A stretch of DNA of 64,000 nt from Enoplolaimus lenunculus (taxonomy: Eukaryota; Nematoda; Enoplea; Enoplida; Thoracostomopsidae), in NCBI GenBank assembly GCA_030248215.1, contig JASANG010000174.1, positions 124,001-188,000 of the forward strand. Reading direction: 5' to 3'. Position 1 is the first letter of the stretch. The number at the start of each line of letters is the position of its first letter. The notes under the pieces were generated by a model. The model was not told the origin of the DNA, did no database searches, and worked only from the letters and a program-made list of their open reading frames with translations. Below are positions 1-12,300 of the stretch, one piece after another. A program made the position numbers and the translations under genes.

Positions 1-26
1 ATACTGCAACAAAAGTTAAAAGTTAT

Positions 27-241
27 GGCCAATGTAAAGAACAGGGGCGGAACAGTATTATAAGCATATTCCTAAGCCTAAGCCTAAACCTAAACCTAAG
101 CCTACGCGTAAGAATGAGTTTATTCCTAAGCCTAAGTCTAAGCCTAATCCTAAGCCACGCAAAAAATCAGTCTAAAGCTTAAGCTTACTCTTTTCTAGTC
201 TCACAGAAACACGTTGCACCCCTGATCTTTATACATGGGCC
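27..241 (+). mobile_element. Family A hAT-like MITE with telomere-type interior (A1)
   Basis: The ends are GGCCAATGTAAAGAACAGG and, inverted, CCTGATCTTTATACATGGGCC. An exact 8-bp target duplication AAAGTTAT flanks it (19-26 and 242-249), the signature of hAT elements. The interior has two runs of CCTAAG hexamers, the nematode telomere unit, separated by a GTAAGAATGAG spacer. No coding capacity. Confidence 0.88.
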
Positions 242-279
242 AAAGTTATGAACCTTTAACTTTTTAATAGAATTACTAA

Positions 280-382
280 AACTTAATTCCGATTCCGATT
301 GCGATTCCGGTTCCGACAGAAAAATTTGATTCCGATTCCGATTTTGCTTTCGACAAAATCTAGTTCCGGTCGGAACCCTGCA
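280..382. repeat. GATTCC/GGTTCC-rich fragment, family D-like
   Basis: Runs of GATTCCGATT and GTTCCG end in GGAACCCTGC, resembling the right end of family D (inverted CAGGGTTC). A related stretch lies at about 20985-21095. The left end is not defined. Confidence 0.4.
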
Positions 383-1215
383 AGCGAGCCCATGACGCTG
401 AGCAAAATCATTTTCGTTTACAAATGAATGAATTATATATTAACTTGAAATCTGTTGACAAAATGAAACATATCAAGCATACCGTTCATCGAAATGGTAA
501 ATAATTACAATTCTTAATAGAAATAGCCCCGGGGAAATCCAGCAGGACTTGGTGATAGCAAACACTTCCATCTGCCAAAAACCGTGGCTTACTAGCACAA
601 TATGCCGTGGAACCCAATTCTTATCGGTTGTAAAATATCGCATACAACACCAACACATGGAAAGACAAATATTTGTGAGGTAACATGTTATTTTCAGATT
701 TTCTATTTCTTGCGCCCTTGTATACTCACAATTAAAATTAGTCCTTACTATTCGACTTTAACCTTTAGACCAAAGCTTACGGGTTTGTCTTTGAACCCCT
801 AAAGTTGCGTTGATCTAAGCCTAAAACCAAAGCCTAGCCTACGCTTAAATGTCAGCGAAGGTACAAGCCGATTCATGATTTTAGAATAGTTGTATACGGT
901 CAATGGAGAGAGAGAGTTTCATCTTCGTGGAACAATCTAGGGTTGGGCCTCCCGTATGGCCAGAAACCGGTCCATTTAGAGCAGTATTGCAATATGCAAT
1001 CACACAAATCAATGTGTTTTCATTTCTTGGCGACATGGTGTGTGTCTTTTGCGCTATTTCTGTGTCGCCTTTTGATGCTTTTGTGGGTGTATTGTGTAGC
1101 GGACCAAAGGCTTGAAGGCATTTATGATTATTATTTCCACATTAAATACTCTCTCTCTCTGTGGTGAATTTAGAAGGACCATTTTAGTTATTATGTCGAT
1201 ATGGCTCGTTGTGTT
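383..1215. other. Unassigned region
   Basis: Nothing convincing. There are scattered CCTAAG-like units at about 812-850 and a short CT run at 1147-1163. The small open frames look like chance. Confidence 0.4.
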
Positions 1216-1388
1216 TTACATGTGTATGCTACTGTTTGTGTTGTTGTTGTTATTGTTGTTTTGTTTTTGTTGTTGTTGTTGTTGTTGTTGTTGTGGTTGT
1301 TGTTGTTGCTGTTGTTGTTGTTGTTGTTGCTATTGTTTTTGCTGTTGTTGTTCTTGTTGTTGTTTAAGTTGTTGTTGTTACTTTTGTT
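1216..1388. repeat. (GTT)n trinucleotide microsatellite
   Basis: About 170 bases of TTG/GTT units with interruptions. It reads as poly-Cys, Val or Leu on + and poly-Asn on -, so the open frames over it are low-complexity artefacts. Confidence 0.9.
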
Positions 1389-1967
1389 ATTTACCATCGT
1401 AGTTGCTGTAAACGATTTGAGCGTTGTTGTATGTATATTTACTGGCCAATCAGCAAACGGTCGTCAGCCAAAAGCGACAATTTATAATTTTCATGATGTA
1501 CGGCCAAACTGTAAATAAGCTTGAAGATAAGTATTTGGTGAATTATGGATCGACTGATGAAATAGGGTTCGTCGTGGGGAAAATAATAAAATTATATTTA
1601 GTATAGGAATGTTATACCCAAATTTATTCACAAGGTTGTTCTACATTTCGGTAATTGTTCAGTAATTAATTTGAATTCATTTAAATATTTATAGTCGTTG
1701 AGCATTTTTTCATATACACTACAATGCAGGTTATCGAGTTTTCAACATTTTTATCATAACAGGGACTGCACAAAGAAGCTGTGAATAGAAAGCGGACGGT
1801 CTGGCTGGCTGACTGGTTTTTTAAGGAATGTGGTCCTTATAGACAAATCCACCTTTTTAGCTTTTTGCTATTACTTTCAATCGCCACTTGAAGAACGTTT
1901 TCAACACATTTTGATTGAATGCCTCGCCGTTTTTGACAGTTGCAACAACTGTGCTACACTAAACATC

Positions 1968-2115
1968 GACCAATGTAAAGAACAGGGGCGGAACAGTATT
2001 ATAAGCATATTTCTAAGCCTAAGCCTTAAACCAAGCAAAAAATTAATCTAAACCTAGAACTGGCACTTTTCTATTTCCGTATAAAAACGTTCCACCCCTG
2101 ATCTTTACATGGACC
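1968..2115 (+). mobile_element. Family A MITE (A2), internally shortened
   Basis: Both ends are present (GACCAATGTAAAG and TTTACATGGACC). An exact 8-bp target duplication TAAACATC flanks it (1960-1967 and 2116-2123). The hexamer interior is much reduced. Confidence 0.88.
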
Positions 2116-2279
2116 TAAACATCTTCAAGCTATAATTCGGACGCGGTTCAAGGATTTCGAAGTTAAAACTGTACAAACTCACAATCAGTTGTGCTTAACT
2201 TTGTACACGATTCGGTTTCGTGTTTGTTAACCATTTGGATGATCAGTTGTTAACCTTGAGCTCCGCACTTAAACCGATA

Positions 2280-2442
2280 CAGGCCCGCGGCCAGCTCGTC
2301 ATGCTAATGGGGCTAAAAAATTTTCAGGAAGTGCATTCAAGAGTTTTCAATGACTTATAAGCATGGTTGAAAATTTTCTAGGGGGACCATAATTGTTGCA
2401 GGGGGGGCTGAGCCAACACTGCCCCCCTTGGCTACTGGCCCG
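2280..2442 (+). mobile_element. Family E MITE
   Basis: The left end is CAGGCCCGCGGCCAGCTC and the right end GGCTACTGGCCCG, inverted. The interior carries GTTGAAAATTTTCTAGGGGG and GGGGCTGAGCC, shared with about 20 other loci here. The flanks AACCGATA/AACACATA match in 6 of 8 positions. Confidence 0.75.
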
Positions 2443-2599
2443 AACACATATACCTCTAAATTTGCTTACTAGTGGATATTACGAAGTGTGTTAAGATTTT
2501 CATATATAAACGCCCTAATATTACGGATTGTCCGTTCAGTTTAAATTGCCTACGGTCGCTATTCTCGACACGTGTGCAGTATTTAAAAATGCAAGAGTA

Positions 2600-2770
2600 C
2601 AGGCCCGCAGCCAAGGGGGGGGGCAGGGAGGAAAGCTCAGTCCTCTAAAAAAGTTTGCACTCCTAGAAAATTTTCAACCTTGCTTGCAAGTCACCGGAAA
2701 CCGTTGTATGCCCCTCCTGAAACAATTTTCAACCCCCCCCCCCTAGCAAGGGGAGCTGGCTACGGGCCTG
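2600..2770 (-). mobile_element. Family E MITE
   Basis: Inverted relative to the copy at 2280. It runs from CAGGCCCGCAGCCAAGG to GAGCTGGCTACGGGCCTG and includes the TTTTCAACCTTGCTTGCAAG core. Confidence 0.78.
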
Positions 2771-3404
2771 CTGCACAAGCGTGGACCAATACAATTTTTT
2801 TCTGCGACCAGATACCTAATAACTCCGCCTTAAATGTTTAGATGAACCGATGCACACCCAATATCACAAATTTCAGCAATTTCAGAAATTGGCAGGGTAC
2901 ATGGGAGGTCCAGTGTAATTATTGGCCAGGATCCACATGTTGATCCCAACGAAAAATTTTTCTGGTGTGAAAAGTGGGATTGAGCCCGATGACGTCCCTG
3001 GTCAGCACTCATATTTTAGGCTATAAGCTCGTAGCTAAGCTTGTGAAATGAAGCGAAATCTGAATGAAGCAGACGTCAAGATTTTACTATAAAGGCTACC
3101 GAAATGCACATATTTACCCGGTATTTCATTCGTCGTTGAGTTTGAAGCGAAAAACCTAAGCTAAGTGTTTGGTTTGCGTGTATTAATATCACCGCAACCG
3201 CAACTTCTACTTGAAACCAGCGACCCACGTGCTCAACAGGCTGGCGTAGTTTAATACAAAAGACAACGGCTTCGAGAGCAAGAAACTAATATGGAACAAT
3301 ACAAACTGTCAAAAATTATAATTGAAAAATGCACAATATGAAGAGGTTCGTGGATTTCTGACTGAGCCCGAATAGTAAACAACGAAACGGAATTGGAATT
3401 ATTA
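2771..3404. other. Unassigned region
   Basis: I see no gene or defined repeat here. Confidence 0.4.
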
Positions 3405-3618
3405 GCCGACGTTATACTTCTCGTGCCACGCTGGTGGTCGCCGTTCGTCACCGTCCGTCACTGTTCCGCTATCGTTCGCTAGTTACTCGCGTACCATACC
3501 ATACAGTAACGGACGTTAACAGGCGGTGATGTACGGCAGCAACATAACGCGACAGACGATAACAGACAGCATCGGGTGTCATTAAAGTTTTAAAAGGTAT
3601 AGCGCTGCCCAAAATGTA
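3405..3618. mobile_element. Family C element, diverged
   Basis: A GTTATACTTCTCG-like left end, a GC-richer interior of CCGTTCGTCACCGTCCG units, and a right end GTATAGCGCTGCCC. Its ends and base composition resemble the better copy at 49831. Confidence 0.5.
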
Positions 3619-5231
3619 CCGAACTCGCCGCCAGAACGCATAGCCAGGAGTTCAATGGGATGGATTTTAGGTTTACTTTGTAACTCTAGAATATGCGCAT
3701 TTTTGTATAGTCCCAGCTGACCATCAATGTCAGGACCCTAAATATTCTCTGTAAACACTGTTGCTGTTCAAATTTTACCCATGATTTTCCGCTTTCAGTA
3801 AACACTTTAAGTGTTCCGAAGTTGTACTATTTTAAAGTGCGTTTTAGCAATTTAGATTGACAAATTGCACCAATTGCGCAAAAATTTTCAATTCATGAAC
3901 ATCGCCATGTTTTTTACCAATATGGCCGGTGGGGAGGTGGGTACGCGTGCCCCCATCGCCCAGCCCCGTGCACGTCTCATTTACTGACGTCCCTGCCTGG
4001 CCCATATACTGTTTAGTGCTCCAAAACAGGTTTAATTAAAAAGCAACCAAAATGATGAATAATCTTTTGCACCAGGCCACGGCGGGTAATGAAAAACAAA
4101 ACGTCAAAAGCCAAAATGAAATTTGAAATTGGCAATTTATCTGTTGCCGTTTTTTCTGTCTTACAAGATTTAGGTTTGTGGTCAATTTTCTCTCAGAAGT
4201 CAATGGCTTTAGAGATGAGTGTGAACCAAGAGTGTCCGCAGAAAATTAAAATACGAGACACGTCAAGAAATATATTATACTGATTGGACGTAACTATTAA
4301 AATTTAAAATAAATTTTAGCGGAATGTATTGAATTTAGCGACAATTCAACGTATACCACACCTATGTGACCAACCCTCCCTCCAATGCGAAGATGCGTCG
4401 TAGGGTTGTGGTTAACGTTTTAAGAATACTATTTTTCATCAGCATGTGGTCTATTATTTACACTGTTTGGCGTGTGCCTATAAGCCTGACTGTGGGCTAT
4501 GCTATTAAGTAGAGGCTCACATATGCGAGGGGTGGCCGTATGAGCTATGTTGGATCCTAAGAAGCATTCGGTTATTTCACGTTAGGCTTAATACTTGCTT
4601 GGCTGAATATGGGTCAGATTTTGGTTAATATTATAATAGAATGTGGCAGATGTATGTAATTATCAGGACTGCAACTTCTGAACGGAGTGGGTCGGGTGCG
4701 CTGTTGTCTCTTCGACCGCTTGCTTCCGCACCTCATTGCCGAAATTTGTTTAGGCTGCTTTAAAACAATTCTCGTGTTTCTTCAGTATTCTGAAAATCGT
4801 ATGTATCTTTTGCTGTCGATTCCTGGTCGCGGGGGGGCGAGGTTAGTATTATTTGATTGTGTTTGTTGAATGTGAAGAATCGACAAGTACTAAAAGTACC
4901 CCTGAACGACAAAAATATATCTGACGCTGCGCTTATCTCTCGCGAGATTCAATAAGGCTGCAGAGCGAATTGTTGCACAAACGTGTAAAATTGACAAAAT
5001 CCGCCACAACTTTAGGTTTGGACCCGTAATCAGATTGTGGACACCGGAGCTCACTCCCCCAAGGAAAACAAACTCTAATTGTAATTTCAAATCAAGCAAT
5101 GTATAGCGTAACCCTTAACATACACGAATGAACTAAAATGCTACTTTATTAGACACTGTATTTCACCAATAATACGTACATTTGAAATGAAGATTCAACA
5201 TTTGAATTCCTACTGTAGTGATCCAAACAAA
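3619..5231. other. Unassigned region
   Basis: AT-rich with no recognised gene, RNA or defined repeat boundary. Confidence 0.4.
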
Positions 5232-5470
5232 AGGTTGCGCTATACTTTTGTTAACGTCCGGCGCTGTCCGTCACCCGTACGGCGCCGTCCGCACCCCTCC
5301 GGCGCCGTCCGCACCCCTCCGGCGCCGTCCGTCCCCGTCCGGCGCCGTTCGTCACTGTCCGCCACAATACGGTATTATACGTGTGTAATTTGCGTACGAC
5401 AACGCAAGGCGACGGACAGAGCAGTACGGGTGACACACGCTGACGGACGGCACCGCACGACGAGTAACCG
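5232..5470. repeat. GC-rich family C-like element with CGGCGCCGTCC minisatellite
   Basis: It opens with GGTTGCGCTATAC, a family C end. It continues with several roughly 20-bp units built on CCGGCGCCGTCCGCACCCCT (5278-5350) and an imperfect inverted half ending CGACGAGTAACC. It is a sharp GC island in AT-rich surroundings. The open frames here are by-products of the repeat. Confidence 0.6.
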
Positions 5471-5910
5471 CCCCCCTAAGGAGGGTTTCTAAGAGTCCGG
5501 GGAACTAGCGTATCCAGAGAGATGACGGGAGACGGTGTACACCCCCGTCAGAATTCTTTGTAATAATATGTTTTCATAGGGGCCGTCAATCTTTGAAGTA
5601 GTGAAACTATCAGTCTCCGCTCTCATTTTCTGGTCACTACAGTAAATCTACATGGCATATATTTGCTAGCTGTTCAATAATACTTTTACAGTTTTGGTTG
5701 GTGCACAACACCAACTTGTCCCCGTCGAGGTATAATTATATCGGGTTCCGGGTTTTTACGCTTGCCTAAGCTTTGCTTGTTTACATTTTTAAAATTCTAC
5801 TCATACACTGTTGAATTTTTGTTGTTGTTTTTGAAGCGGAATGTCTACCATTTTATCTACGCCATGATTTGACTGCAGCGCGTTTTGCGACTGATATTTT
5901 CAAGAGCGTG

Positions 5911-6077
5911 CGGGCCCGTAGTCAAGGGTGGGGGGACGGAGGGGCTCAACCCGACTGGAAAAATTTTGGTTCTCCTAGAAGATGTTCAACCTTGCTTGTA
6001 TTCATCGAAATCCTTTAAATGCCCGTCGTGAAAAAATTTTCGCCCGCCCCAATCAAGGTTAGCTGGATACGGGACTG
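5911..6077 (-). mobile_element. Family E MITE
   Basis: CGGGCCCGTAGTCAAGG at the left, AGCTGGATACGGGACTG at the right, with the shared TTCAACCTTGCTTGTA core. Confidence 0.7.
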
Positions 6078-6268
6078 AGGGGCGTTAGCCAAGTTTGTAT
6101 TTTGGCGATAAAACGATTTCATGTTAAAGTTTTTTGGCTAGCGATAGCAACGAGATAGAAAACTTTATTTACTTCAAACAGATTATTTTAAAGGCTGTCA
6201 AAAGTTGCGTTGTTTCTGCTTTATTTAGAAATTTCGTAAAGCGAAAATATTCATGCTTTCGCACCCAG

Positions 6269-6516
6269 TAAAACCCCACTCACACGTGCAAGTTTTTGCA
6301 GCGAGAACTCGCAGTTGCAACTTGCACGGAATACTGGCAGCTGCAAGTATTTTCAAAGGAACATCCCTATTGACCAATCAAACTGCAGATGCAAGATCCA
6401 GTACATAATTTGCAGCTGCAAGAACTTCAAAGCTGCTTTGTGATCAAACTTGTACATGCAAGTTGCACGTGTACGTTTTAGGTTCAAAAACTTGCACGTG
6501 TGAATTGGGCTTTATA
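6269..6516. mobile_element. Family G inverted-repeat element
   Basis: The ends are inverted copies: CCCACTCACACGTGCAAG at the left and CTTGCACGTGTGAATTGGGC at the right. The interior is rich in GCAGCTGCAAG. A second copy lies at 56646-56882 and a fragment at about 39586. The termini contain the palindrome CACGTG. Confidence 0.72.
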
Positions 6517-8832
6517 CACGTCCGGTATTTTCAAATACCACCTTTCAACTCTGTTGATATTAATACTTCCTGTAGCTGTCGAATTTTTATTTGTGAAATT
6601 ATATATCACAGCTTTTTACTACAAATCCTTGTATGTAATGCCCAGCTTATTAGGACCGGTGATAAGGTATCTGGTTCCGGCTGGCCAGGCTTATGAGATG
6701 GGTCCCTTAGTTAAGTATTAGCCAGAGACGCAGCAGGTTATCCTAAAACGAAAGCAGAAAACTTGTACGCGAAGAGACCGAGAGTCCAAATAAGCATGAA
6801 TAGCGCAATGGATAACCACAGTTGCGCCGAAATCGCTCACATTTTGGAAATCGCGAGATGGATTGGATTTGAAGTGACTCGACCGGGGTGGTATGGGGAC
6901 AGTAGCCACTGCACTACCCTGGCATACATTGAGCGTTAAAGCCTAAGCCGAAGCAAAGATTAAGTACTAAGACTTGCTTTCGGAACTATTTTGTACATTG
7001 ACTAAAAAAATTTTTTTCGAATGGCTATCGCGAACTACGTTGAAACAACCGACACAATCTATTTATCGCAAGCGATAAATAGACAGAAAAGTTATTCAAC
7101 AGAAAGTTATTTAAATTTTAAATAAACGCAAAAAGTACCGCTTCAAATTTAGCAATAGCTGACAATGTGACCATGTAACGTATGTTTAGCTTTGTAAGGC
7201 ACACATTTTTGGTTTGGATGCGTAAAAATTTGCCTAAACCTTGTTTCGTTAACCAATCGTCTGATTGCGGAAAGTTTAACACCATTAGAATTAGCTCGCA
7301 AGCTGCGTCGAATCATATATAATTTGTCTAATCATGTAACAAAATTTTTTTCTGGGTCACAAGAACCTTGTAGGTAAGCTTAAAAAATTGAATATTTTTT
7401 AAAAAAATTCAATTTGGTGTGAATTTTTTACGGCAGGTCAGGAGAAATTTAAATATGCAAAATTTACAAAATCGAAATGCCACCGTATATTGTATGTTCA
7501 AGGCATACATTCACCGCAAACTGCGTCGAATGGCATATAATTTGTAAAGATTTTTGACAACGAATTTCTTGGGTCTCAAGGAGCACTACTGTGTGGTCCT
7601 CAAAAATGCAAATTTTAGAAATATAAATTTGTTTGTGAAATAATCACGTGAGGTCATAAGAAGCTCAAATATGCAAAACCGTTTTGGGTAAACGCCAATT
7701 GACGGAGAATAACGGCCAAGACCCCTTTGCTTTGAGCAAGCCAATACAGTTTAAACAATATTAATTGCACATGATTAGTTTTCAAAACCTTAAAACTTAA
7801 GCTGGCATAGGCCGCCGAATTTGTTAAACAGGGGAAGCCAGATTAAAGAGTGCAAAATAAATGATTTTGCAATTTTCCAGCCAGTCAAATAGATTACTGG
7901 TTTTTTTCGCGCAACTTTTAAGTGATTTTCTGTTTAAACCGAAAATCCTTTGCAGATCCTAAAATACCGAATGTAAAGGATTTCGAGCGGTTCTAAGCTT
8001 ATGTAGGCTAACTAAGTATGTTATCCTATGGGTTTAGCAGCGTTTGAAGTAGCTTTAAATCATTTGACAAATTTGTCTATTTACCGAATAGACTACTGAT
8101 ATGAGGGTAGAACCGTGAACAGGGGGTGCAAGAATCGCTGCCCCCCATTTACTGACATCTTAACTCCTAATAATGGCCGAAATTTTGTTCCTCAGTACTT
8201 AATAAACAATCATATTCTTAAAAAATGTTTTTCGGCCCCTATAGAAATCGTCTTACCTCCTCAAATAACAATTGCTGGCAGTGGAGATGATTTTAAGGCG
8301 ATCGCTATTGATGCTAATAAACGAGTTGTGGGTTGATTTCATTACCCACCGTAACGACCAATCATTGATGAAAATGTGTATTTTGGTTTCAGATAAAGCG
8401 GCAATGTTTACGACCGTTTTGAAACCCAAAAAATACGACAAACTGTTGATTTTAATAAATTTTTACAATTGTATATACGTTGGTTTAGTCCATCCGTTCA
8501 GCAGAAACCTATGCTTGTATTCTCAATGTATGTAGCATCTATTTCCAGTAGGCAATCGCTCATGTGATCGGTCGAATTGAACAATGTTTAGCTGTGAAAT
8601 TTGACAATTTCCTACCCATCCTCTATAATTTTATCACATATCAGTTTTTATTTTCTAAACCGAAATGTCACTGTTGTATGCTTCCATAGTTGAATTTAGA
8701 GCCTATTTATATTAATTATTGTGTTTTTACTAAAAATAACTAAAAATAACAACGAAACTAATAATCATATGGGTATATTTTTTACATTGTTTTGTGTTAC
8801 CACTCGATTATTAATGTAATCCATACCTCTCG
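6517..8832. other. Unassigned region upstream of rapsyn
   Basis: AT-rich. No gene, no defined repeat and no assignable promoter element. Short open frames (for example 8115-8336) lack family resemblance or splice support. Confidence 0.35.
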
Positions 8833-9321
8833 ATGGTTGGGTTTATACTGTGGCAGTCGGTGCAGCAGCAGAAGCAGCAGCAGATTGCAGAAGTCGTCGC
8901 CGTTGTATCGGCAACAGCGTTAAGCATTTTAAATTTTAATATTAAAAATTATTTTGACAAAATTATTGGAAATCACCAGCTTACCAGCGAACTCGGTGGC
9001 CTTCGGGCCGACAACTCAATAGTGGACGAGCAGTGTTGCTCGAAAACTCTAACCTCAACAATTTCTGCGCCATCTTCAACGCGGTTTCATTTTGAACAGT
9101 CGTGTAGCCAATCAAAATCATCTCGCCGGTTGTGCACACTGCACCGTAGTGAACCGCCTCCCACAGACAGTGTTACTGCAACCAATTATAAACCAAAGTC
9201 TAAGCCTAAGCCTAATATTAATATCGATCATTTGCCGGCGACTGATTGGTCATCTCAGGATTTGAACACCCGCAGCCATTGTTGGCAATTCGGCGAGGGT
9301 GCCACACTAGTACTTGGCTTC
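8833..9321 (+). other. In-frame 5' extension of rapsyn exon 1 (5' UTR or N-terminal extension)
   Basis: This stretch is open for 163 codons from an ATG and runs straight into the rapsyn MGQ start with no stop. The implied peptide begins MVGFILWQSVQQQKQQQ, has a hydrophobic patch after it (AEVVAVVSATALSIL), and near its end a KPKSKPKP run encoded by telomere-like CCTAAG units at about 9190-9212. No rapsyn I know has such an extension, and it would bury the glycine that is normally myristoylated. It may be leader sequence, an alternative N-terminus, or partly intron. The length of open frame is more than expected by chance in AT-rich DNA, so translation cannot be excluded. Confidence 0.4.
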
Positions 9322-12300
9322 ATGGGCCAACGACAAGCGCGACTAGCAGTCGAATCTGGCGTGTCGTTATATCATGCATCACGGCACGCTGAAGCAGTTA
9401 TCAAATGGAAAAGTGCGTTACGTACCTTACGAGCCCCTCATGAACGATTTATAACCTTAGGCTACTTAACACAAGCTGCTGGGGAGACTGGCAACTATCA
9501 AGATATGCTAGTGCACGCTTTGCATCAAATCGACCTTGCAAACGACCAAAACGATGCTTATATGCGTGCTGAAGCATACCTTAACTTAGCCCGAGCGAAC
9601 GAAAAACTCTGTGAGTACTACAAAGCTATTGCATACGGCCGACACTGTCTAGCAAATCAATCCCAAGATCCAAGGACGCCGGGATACGCGCATTTGTGTA
9701 TGGCGTACGCGTATTTTGGTTTTAGCCGGTTCGCAAACGCACTCGAAAGTTTCGAGCTTGCAATGCAAATTGCACATACTGCACACGATCGGTTGCTTGA
9801 ATTGCAAATTTGCACCGGGCTTGGATATTTGTTTTCGACGCTTAAAGACGCTACGAAAGCAGCGTTGTTTTTAGATAACGCAAAAAGGTTACTGGAAACG
9901 ATTCGTATACAAGATGTGTACGCGAAATATTTAGCATTAATTAATTATCATTTGGCAAATGTCGCTATGATGCATGGTAACTATAATTCGGCGCAATCGT
10001 TATGTCAGGTAAAAGTTTAAGAAGGGAAGAAAAAAAAAGGGAAAAGAAAAAGAAAAAAAAAAATGTCAGGTAAAAGTTTAAGGTCCTGTTTAATGGAAGC
10101 GGTTAGGAATATAGAAAGGGGTTACGCTTATGTCAGGTAAAAGTTTGAGGTCCAAGGGAAGACGTTCTGAATTTAGAATGGGCTTATGCTGTGGAAAAAC
10201 ATTTGAACAAGGCTTTTGTGTTTATGAACTAAAATTGTTAATCCAAAGCCACGTTATAAAAGTCGTAAACGAAGAGTTTCTACGTTTATTCTTTTCCTGG
10301 CTACGCTCTTGGTACGTTCGGGCTTAGTTTTTTGCCAGTTATGCTGAGTTCACAATAACAAGTGACCCGGTGGTGGAAAATTTCCAGCCATTCCGACTAA
10401 TTAACGAATTTATTGAACAATTTACATCAGTTTGCTAGCTGAATTTTTAAAATGGAATTGCAGTATTAGATTAAAAAACTAACAGCAATAAGTAGCGGTG
10501 TTGCTCAAACTCAACTTATGTTAATATTTTGCTCGAGTCATTTCAGTCAAAGCTGAAAAACTTTCTCCACTTATTTGAAATCCAAAAGCAATAAAATATT
10601 TAACGGTTAAAATAGCTAAGAAAACATAGGTGGTCAATCGCTATCCCCTGCACATACCCATCGGCGTTTTATAATGATTGCAGACAATGCCGGATTCAGC
10701 TAGGGGGGTCTGAAAATTGCGCGATGTGACCCCTTGTGATGATCAAAATGTTTTTAACATTTTTTTAAAATCTTGTTAGGGTGGGGGGCCTGTTTGTGCG
10801 CCCCCAAATAGAGAGCAGGGGGTGACTGCTCCGTCCTTGATTTTAAATTATCCTCATGGTGATCTTTGAACAGTTTTTATTTGATATTTGTTTTAGGAAG
10901 CCTTGGAACTTTCAACTGCCAACAGTAATCGACCAATAGTCGCACGATGCCTAATTCAACTTGGTGATATATTTAGCCAATCACAACATAATCAAGAAGT
11001 AAGTTACACTTCAATTTACACTTTGAATGTGTTTGCTTCAAACCAGCAGCCAATGCGTGTCAGAGGGTCTTCGCCCGTTAACCCGTTGAAAAAATATGAA
11101 CCTTTGTTGGAAATGGCTCGGCGCCGTTTGAAAATACCACATCAAAGCATGTAATCCGACGCCATATTTTTGTCCTAATTTGTTGACTCAGGCAAACGCT
11201 GGGTAATCTACTAAAGGAGTTGGGTATGGATTACACGATGCCGATGTATAGAACGAGGCCGCAACAGTTAAACATATTCCTGATCCTAAGCCTAAGCCTA
11301 AGATTAAGCCTTAGCCTAAGCCTAAGCCTAAGCCAAAATTTAAGCTTAAGCCTAAAGTGTAAAATTTACGTTATACGTTAGCCTAAGCCTAGGCAAAAAA
11401 TACACCTATAGCTTAAGTTATATATTCTATTGCAGTCCGCAGAAAAACGTTCCGCCCCTGACATGCGCCGATTACAAAAACTATTATCTTAGCGGTATAA
11501 TTATAAAATCTAAAGGCACAAATACACTTAAATGACACAACGAAAGATTTAGCTTGTAAAGTTGTGAAATTGCATTTTTAGAAATGCTGGGAAAACTATG
11601 AAGCCGGATACCGGTTGATGCTAGAAATAGAAGACCGGTATGGCCAAATGAAAGCCCTTGAATCAATGGCGAAATGCGCGATTCGATTTAAATCGTCCCA
11701 ATTTGGCCAATGCGAATGTCAGGTACTGTGTTTTGGGTCAGCGGTTTTTCCTACAGAAGCGTAGCCTGAATTTTATATCAGAAGGCGAAAACCGCATGCA
11801 TAAGTTTGCGGCGAGCGAGCGCAGCGTGGGAAAGATTTTATTGACGCCGTCAAAATCCAAAAGGAAAACAAGCAATACCGCTAAAACTTTGCAGTTATTT
11901 CGCTGACTTGGGACAATCCGTCGATGTTACAGACGCTAGTGTTCCTTGAACCTGAAATACTTCAATTTATTTTCACCGTTTTATTTATTGCTCACACTAT
12001 TTATTATATACATTGTCGGGCCTGTGTAAAGATCAGGGGCGGAACGTCTTTCTGTGGGACTGCAATTAAGCTTAAGCTTTAGACTACTTTTTGCTTGGCT
12101 TTAGGCTTAGGCTTAGGCTTAGGAATATGCTCATTGTTACGCTTAGGTTTAGGCTTAGGCTTAGGCTGAGGAATATGCTTATAATACTGTTCCTCGCCTG
12201 TTCTTTACATTGGCCCATTGTCGGATATATGGCATATGCTTTCTTTCTTCAACGTATATTTTAGGCATTAGCCCATTTAATGTCTTTTAGAAAATCATGG

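Noticed and set aside
1112-1518. Open frames rich in Cys, Leu or Val over 1216-1388
   Set aside because: They are translations of a (GTT)n microsatellite.
5187-5492. Arg/Pro-rich frame
   Set aside because: Produced by the CGGCGCCGTCC minisatellite of a family C-like element.
6722-6939. Stop-free + strand stretch that could be an exon
   Set aside because: No family resemblance, weak splice context, and a length compatible with chance.
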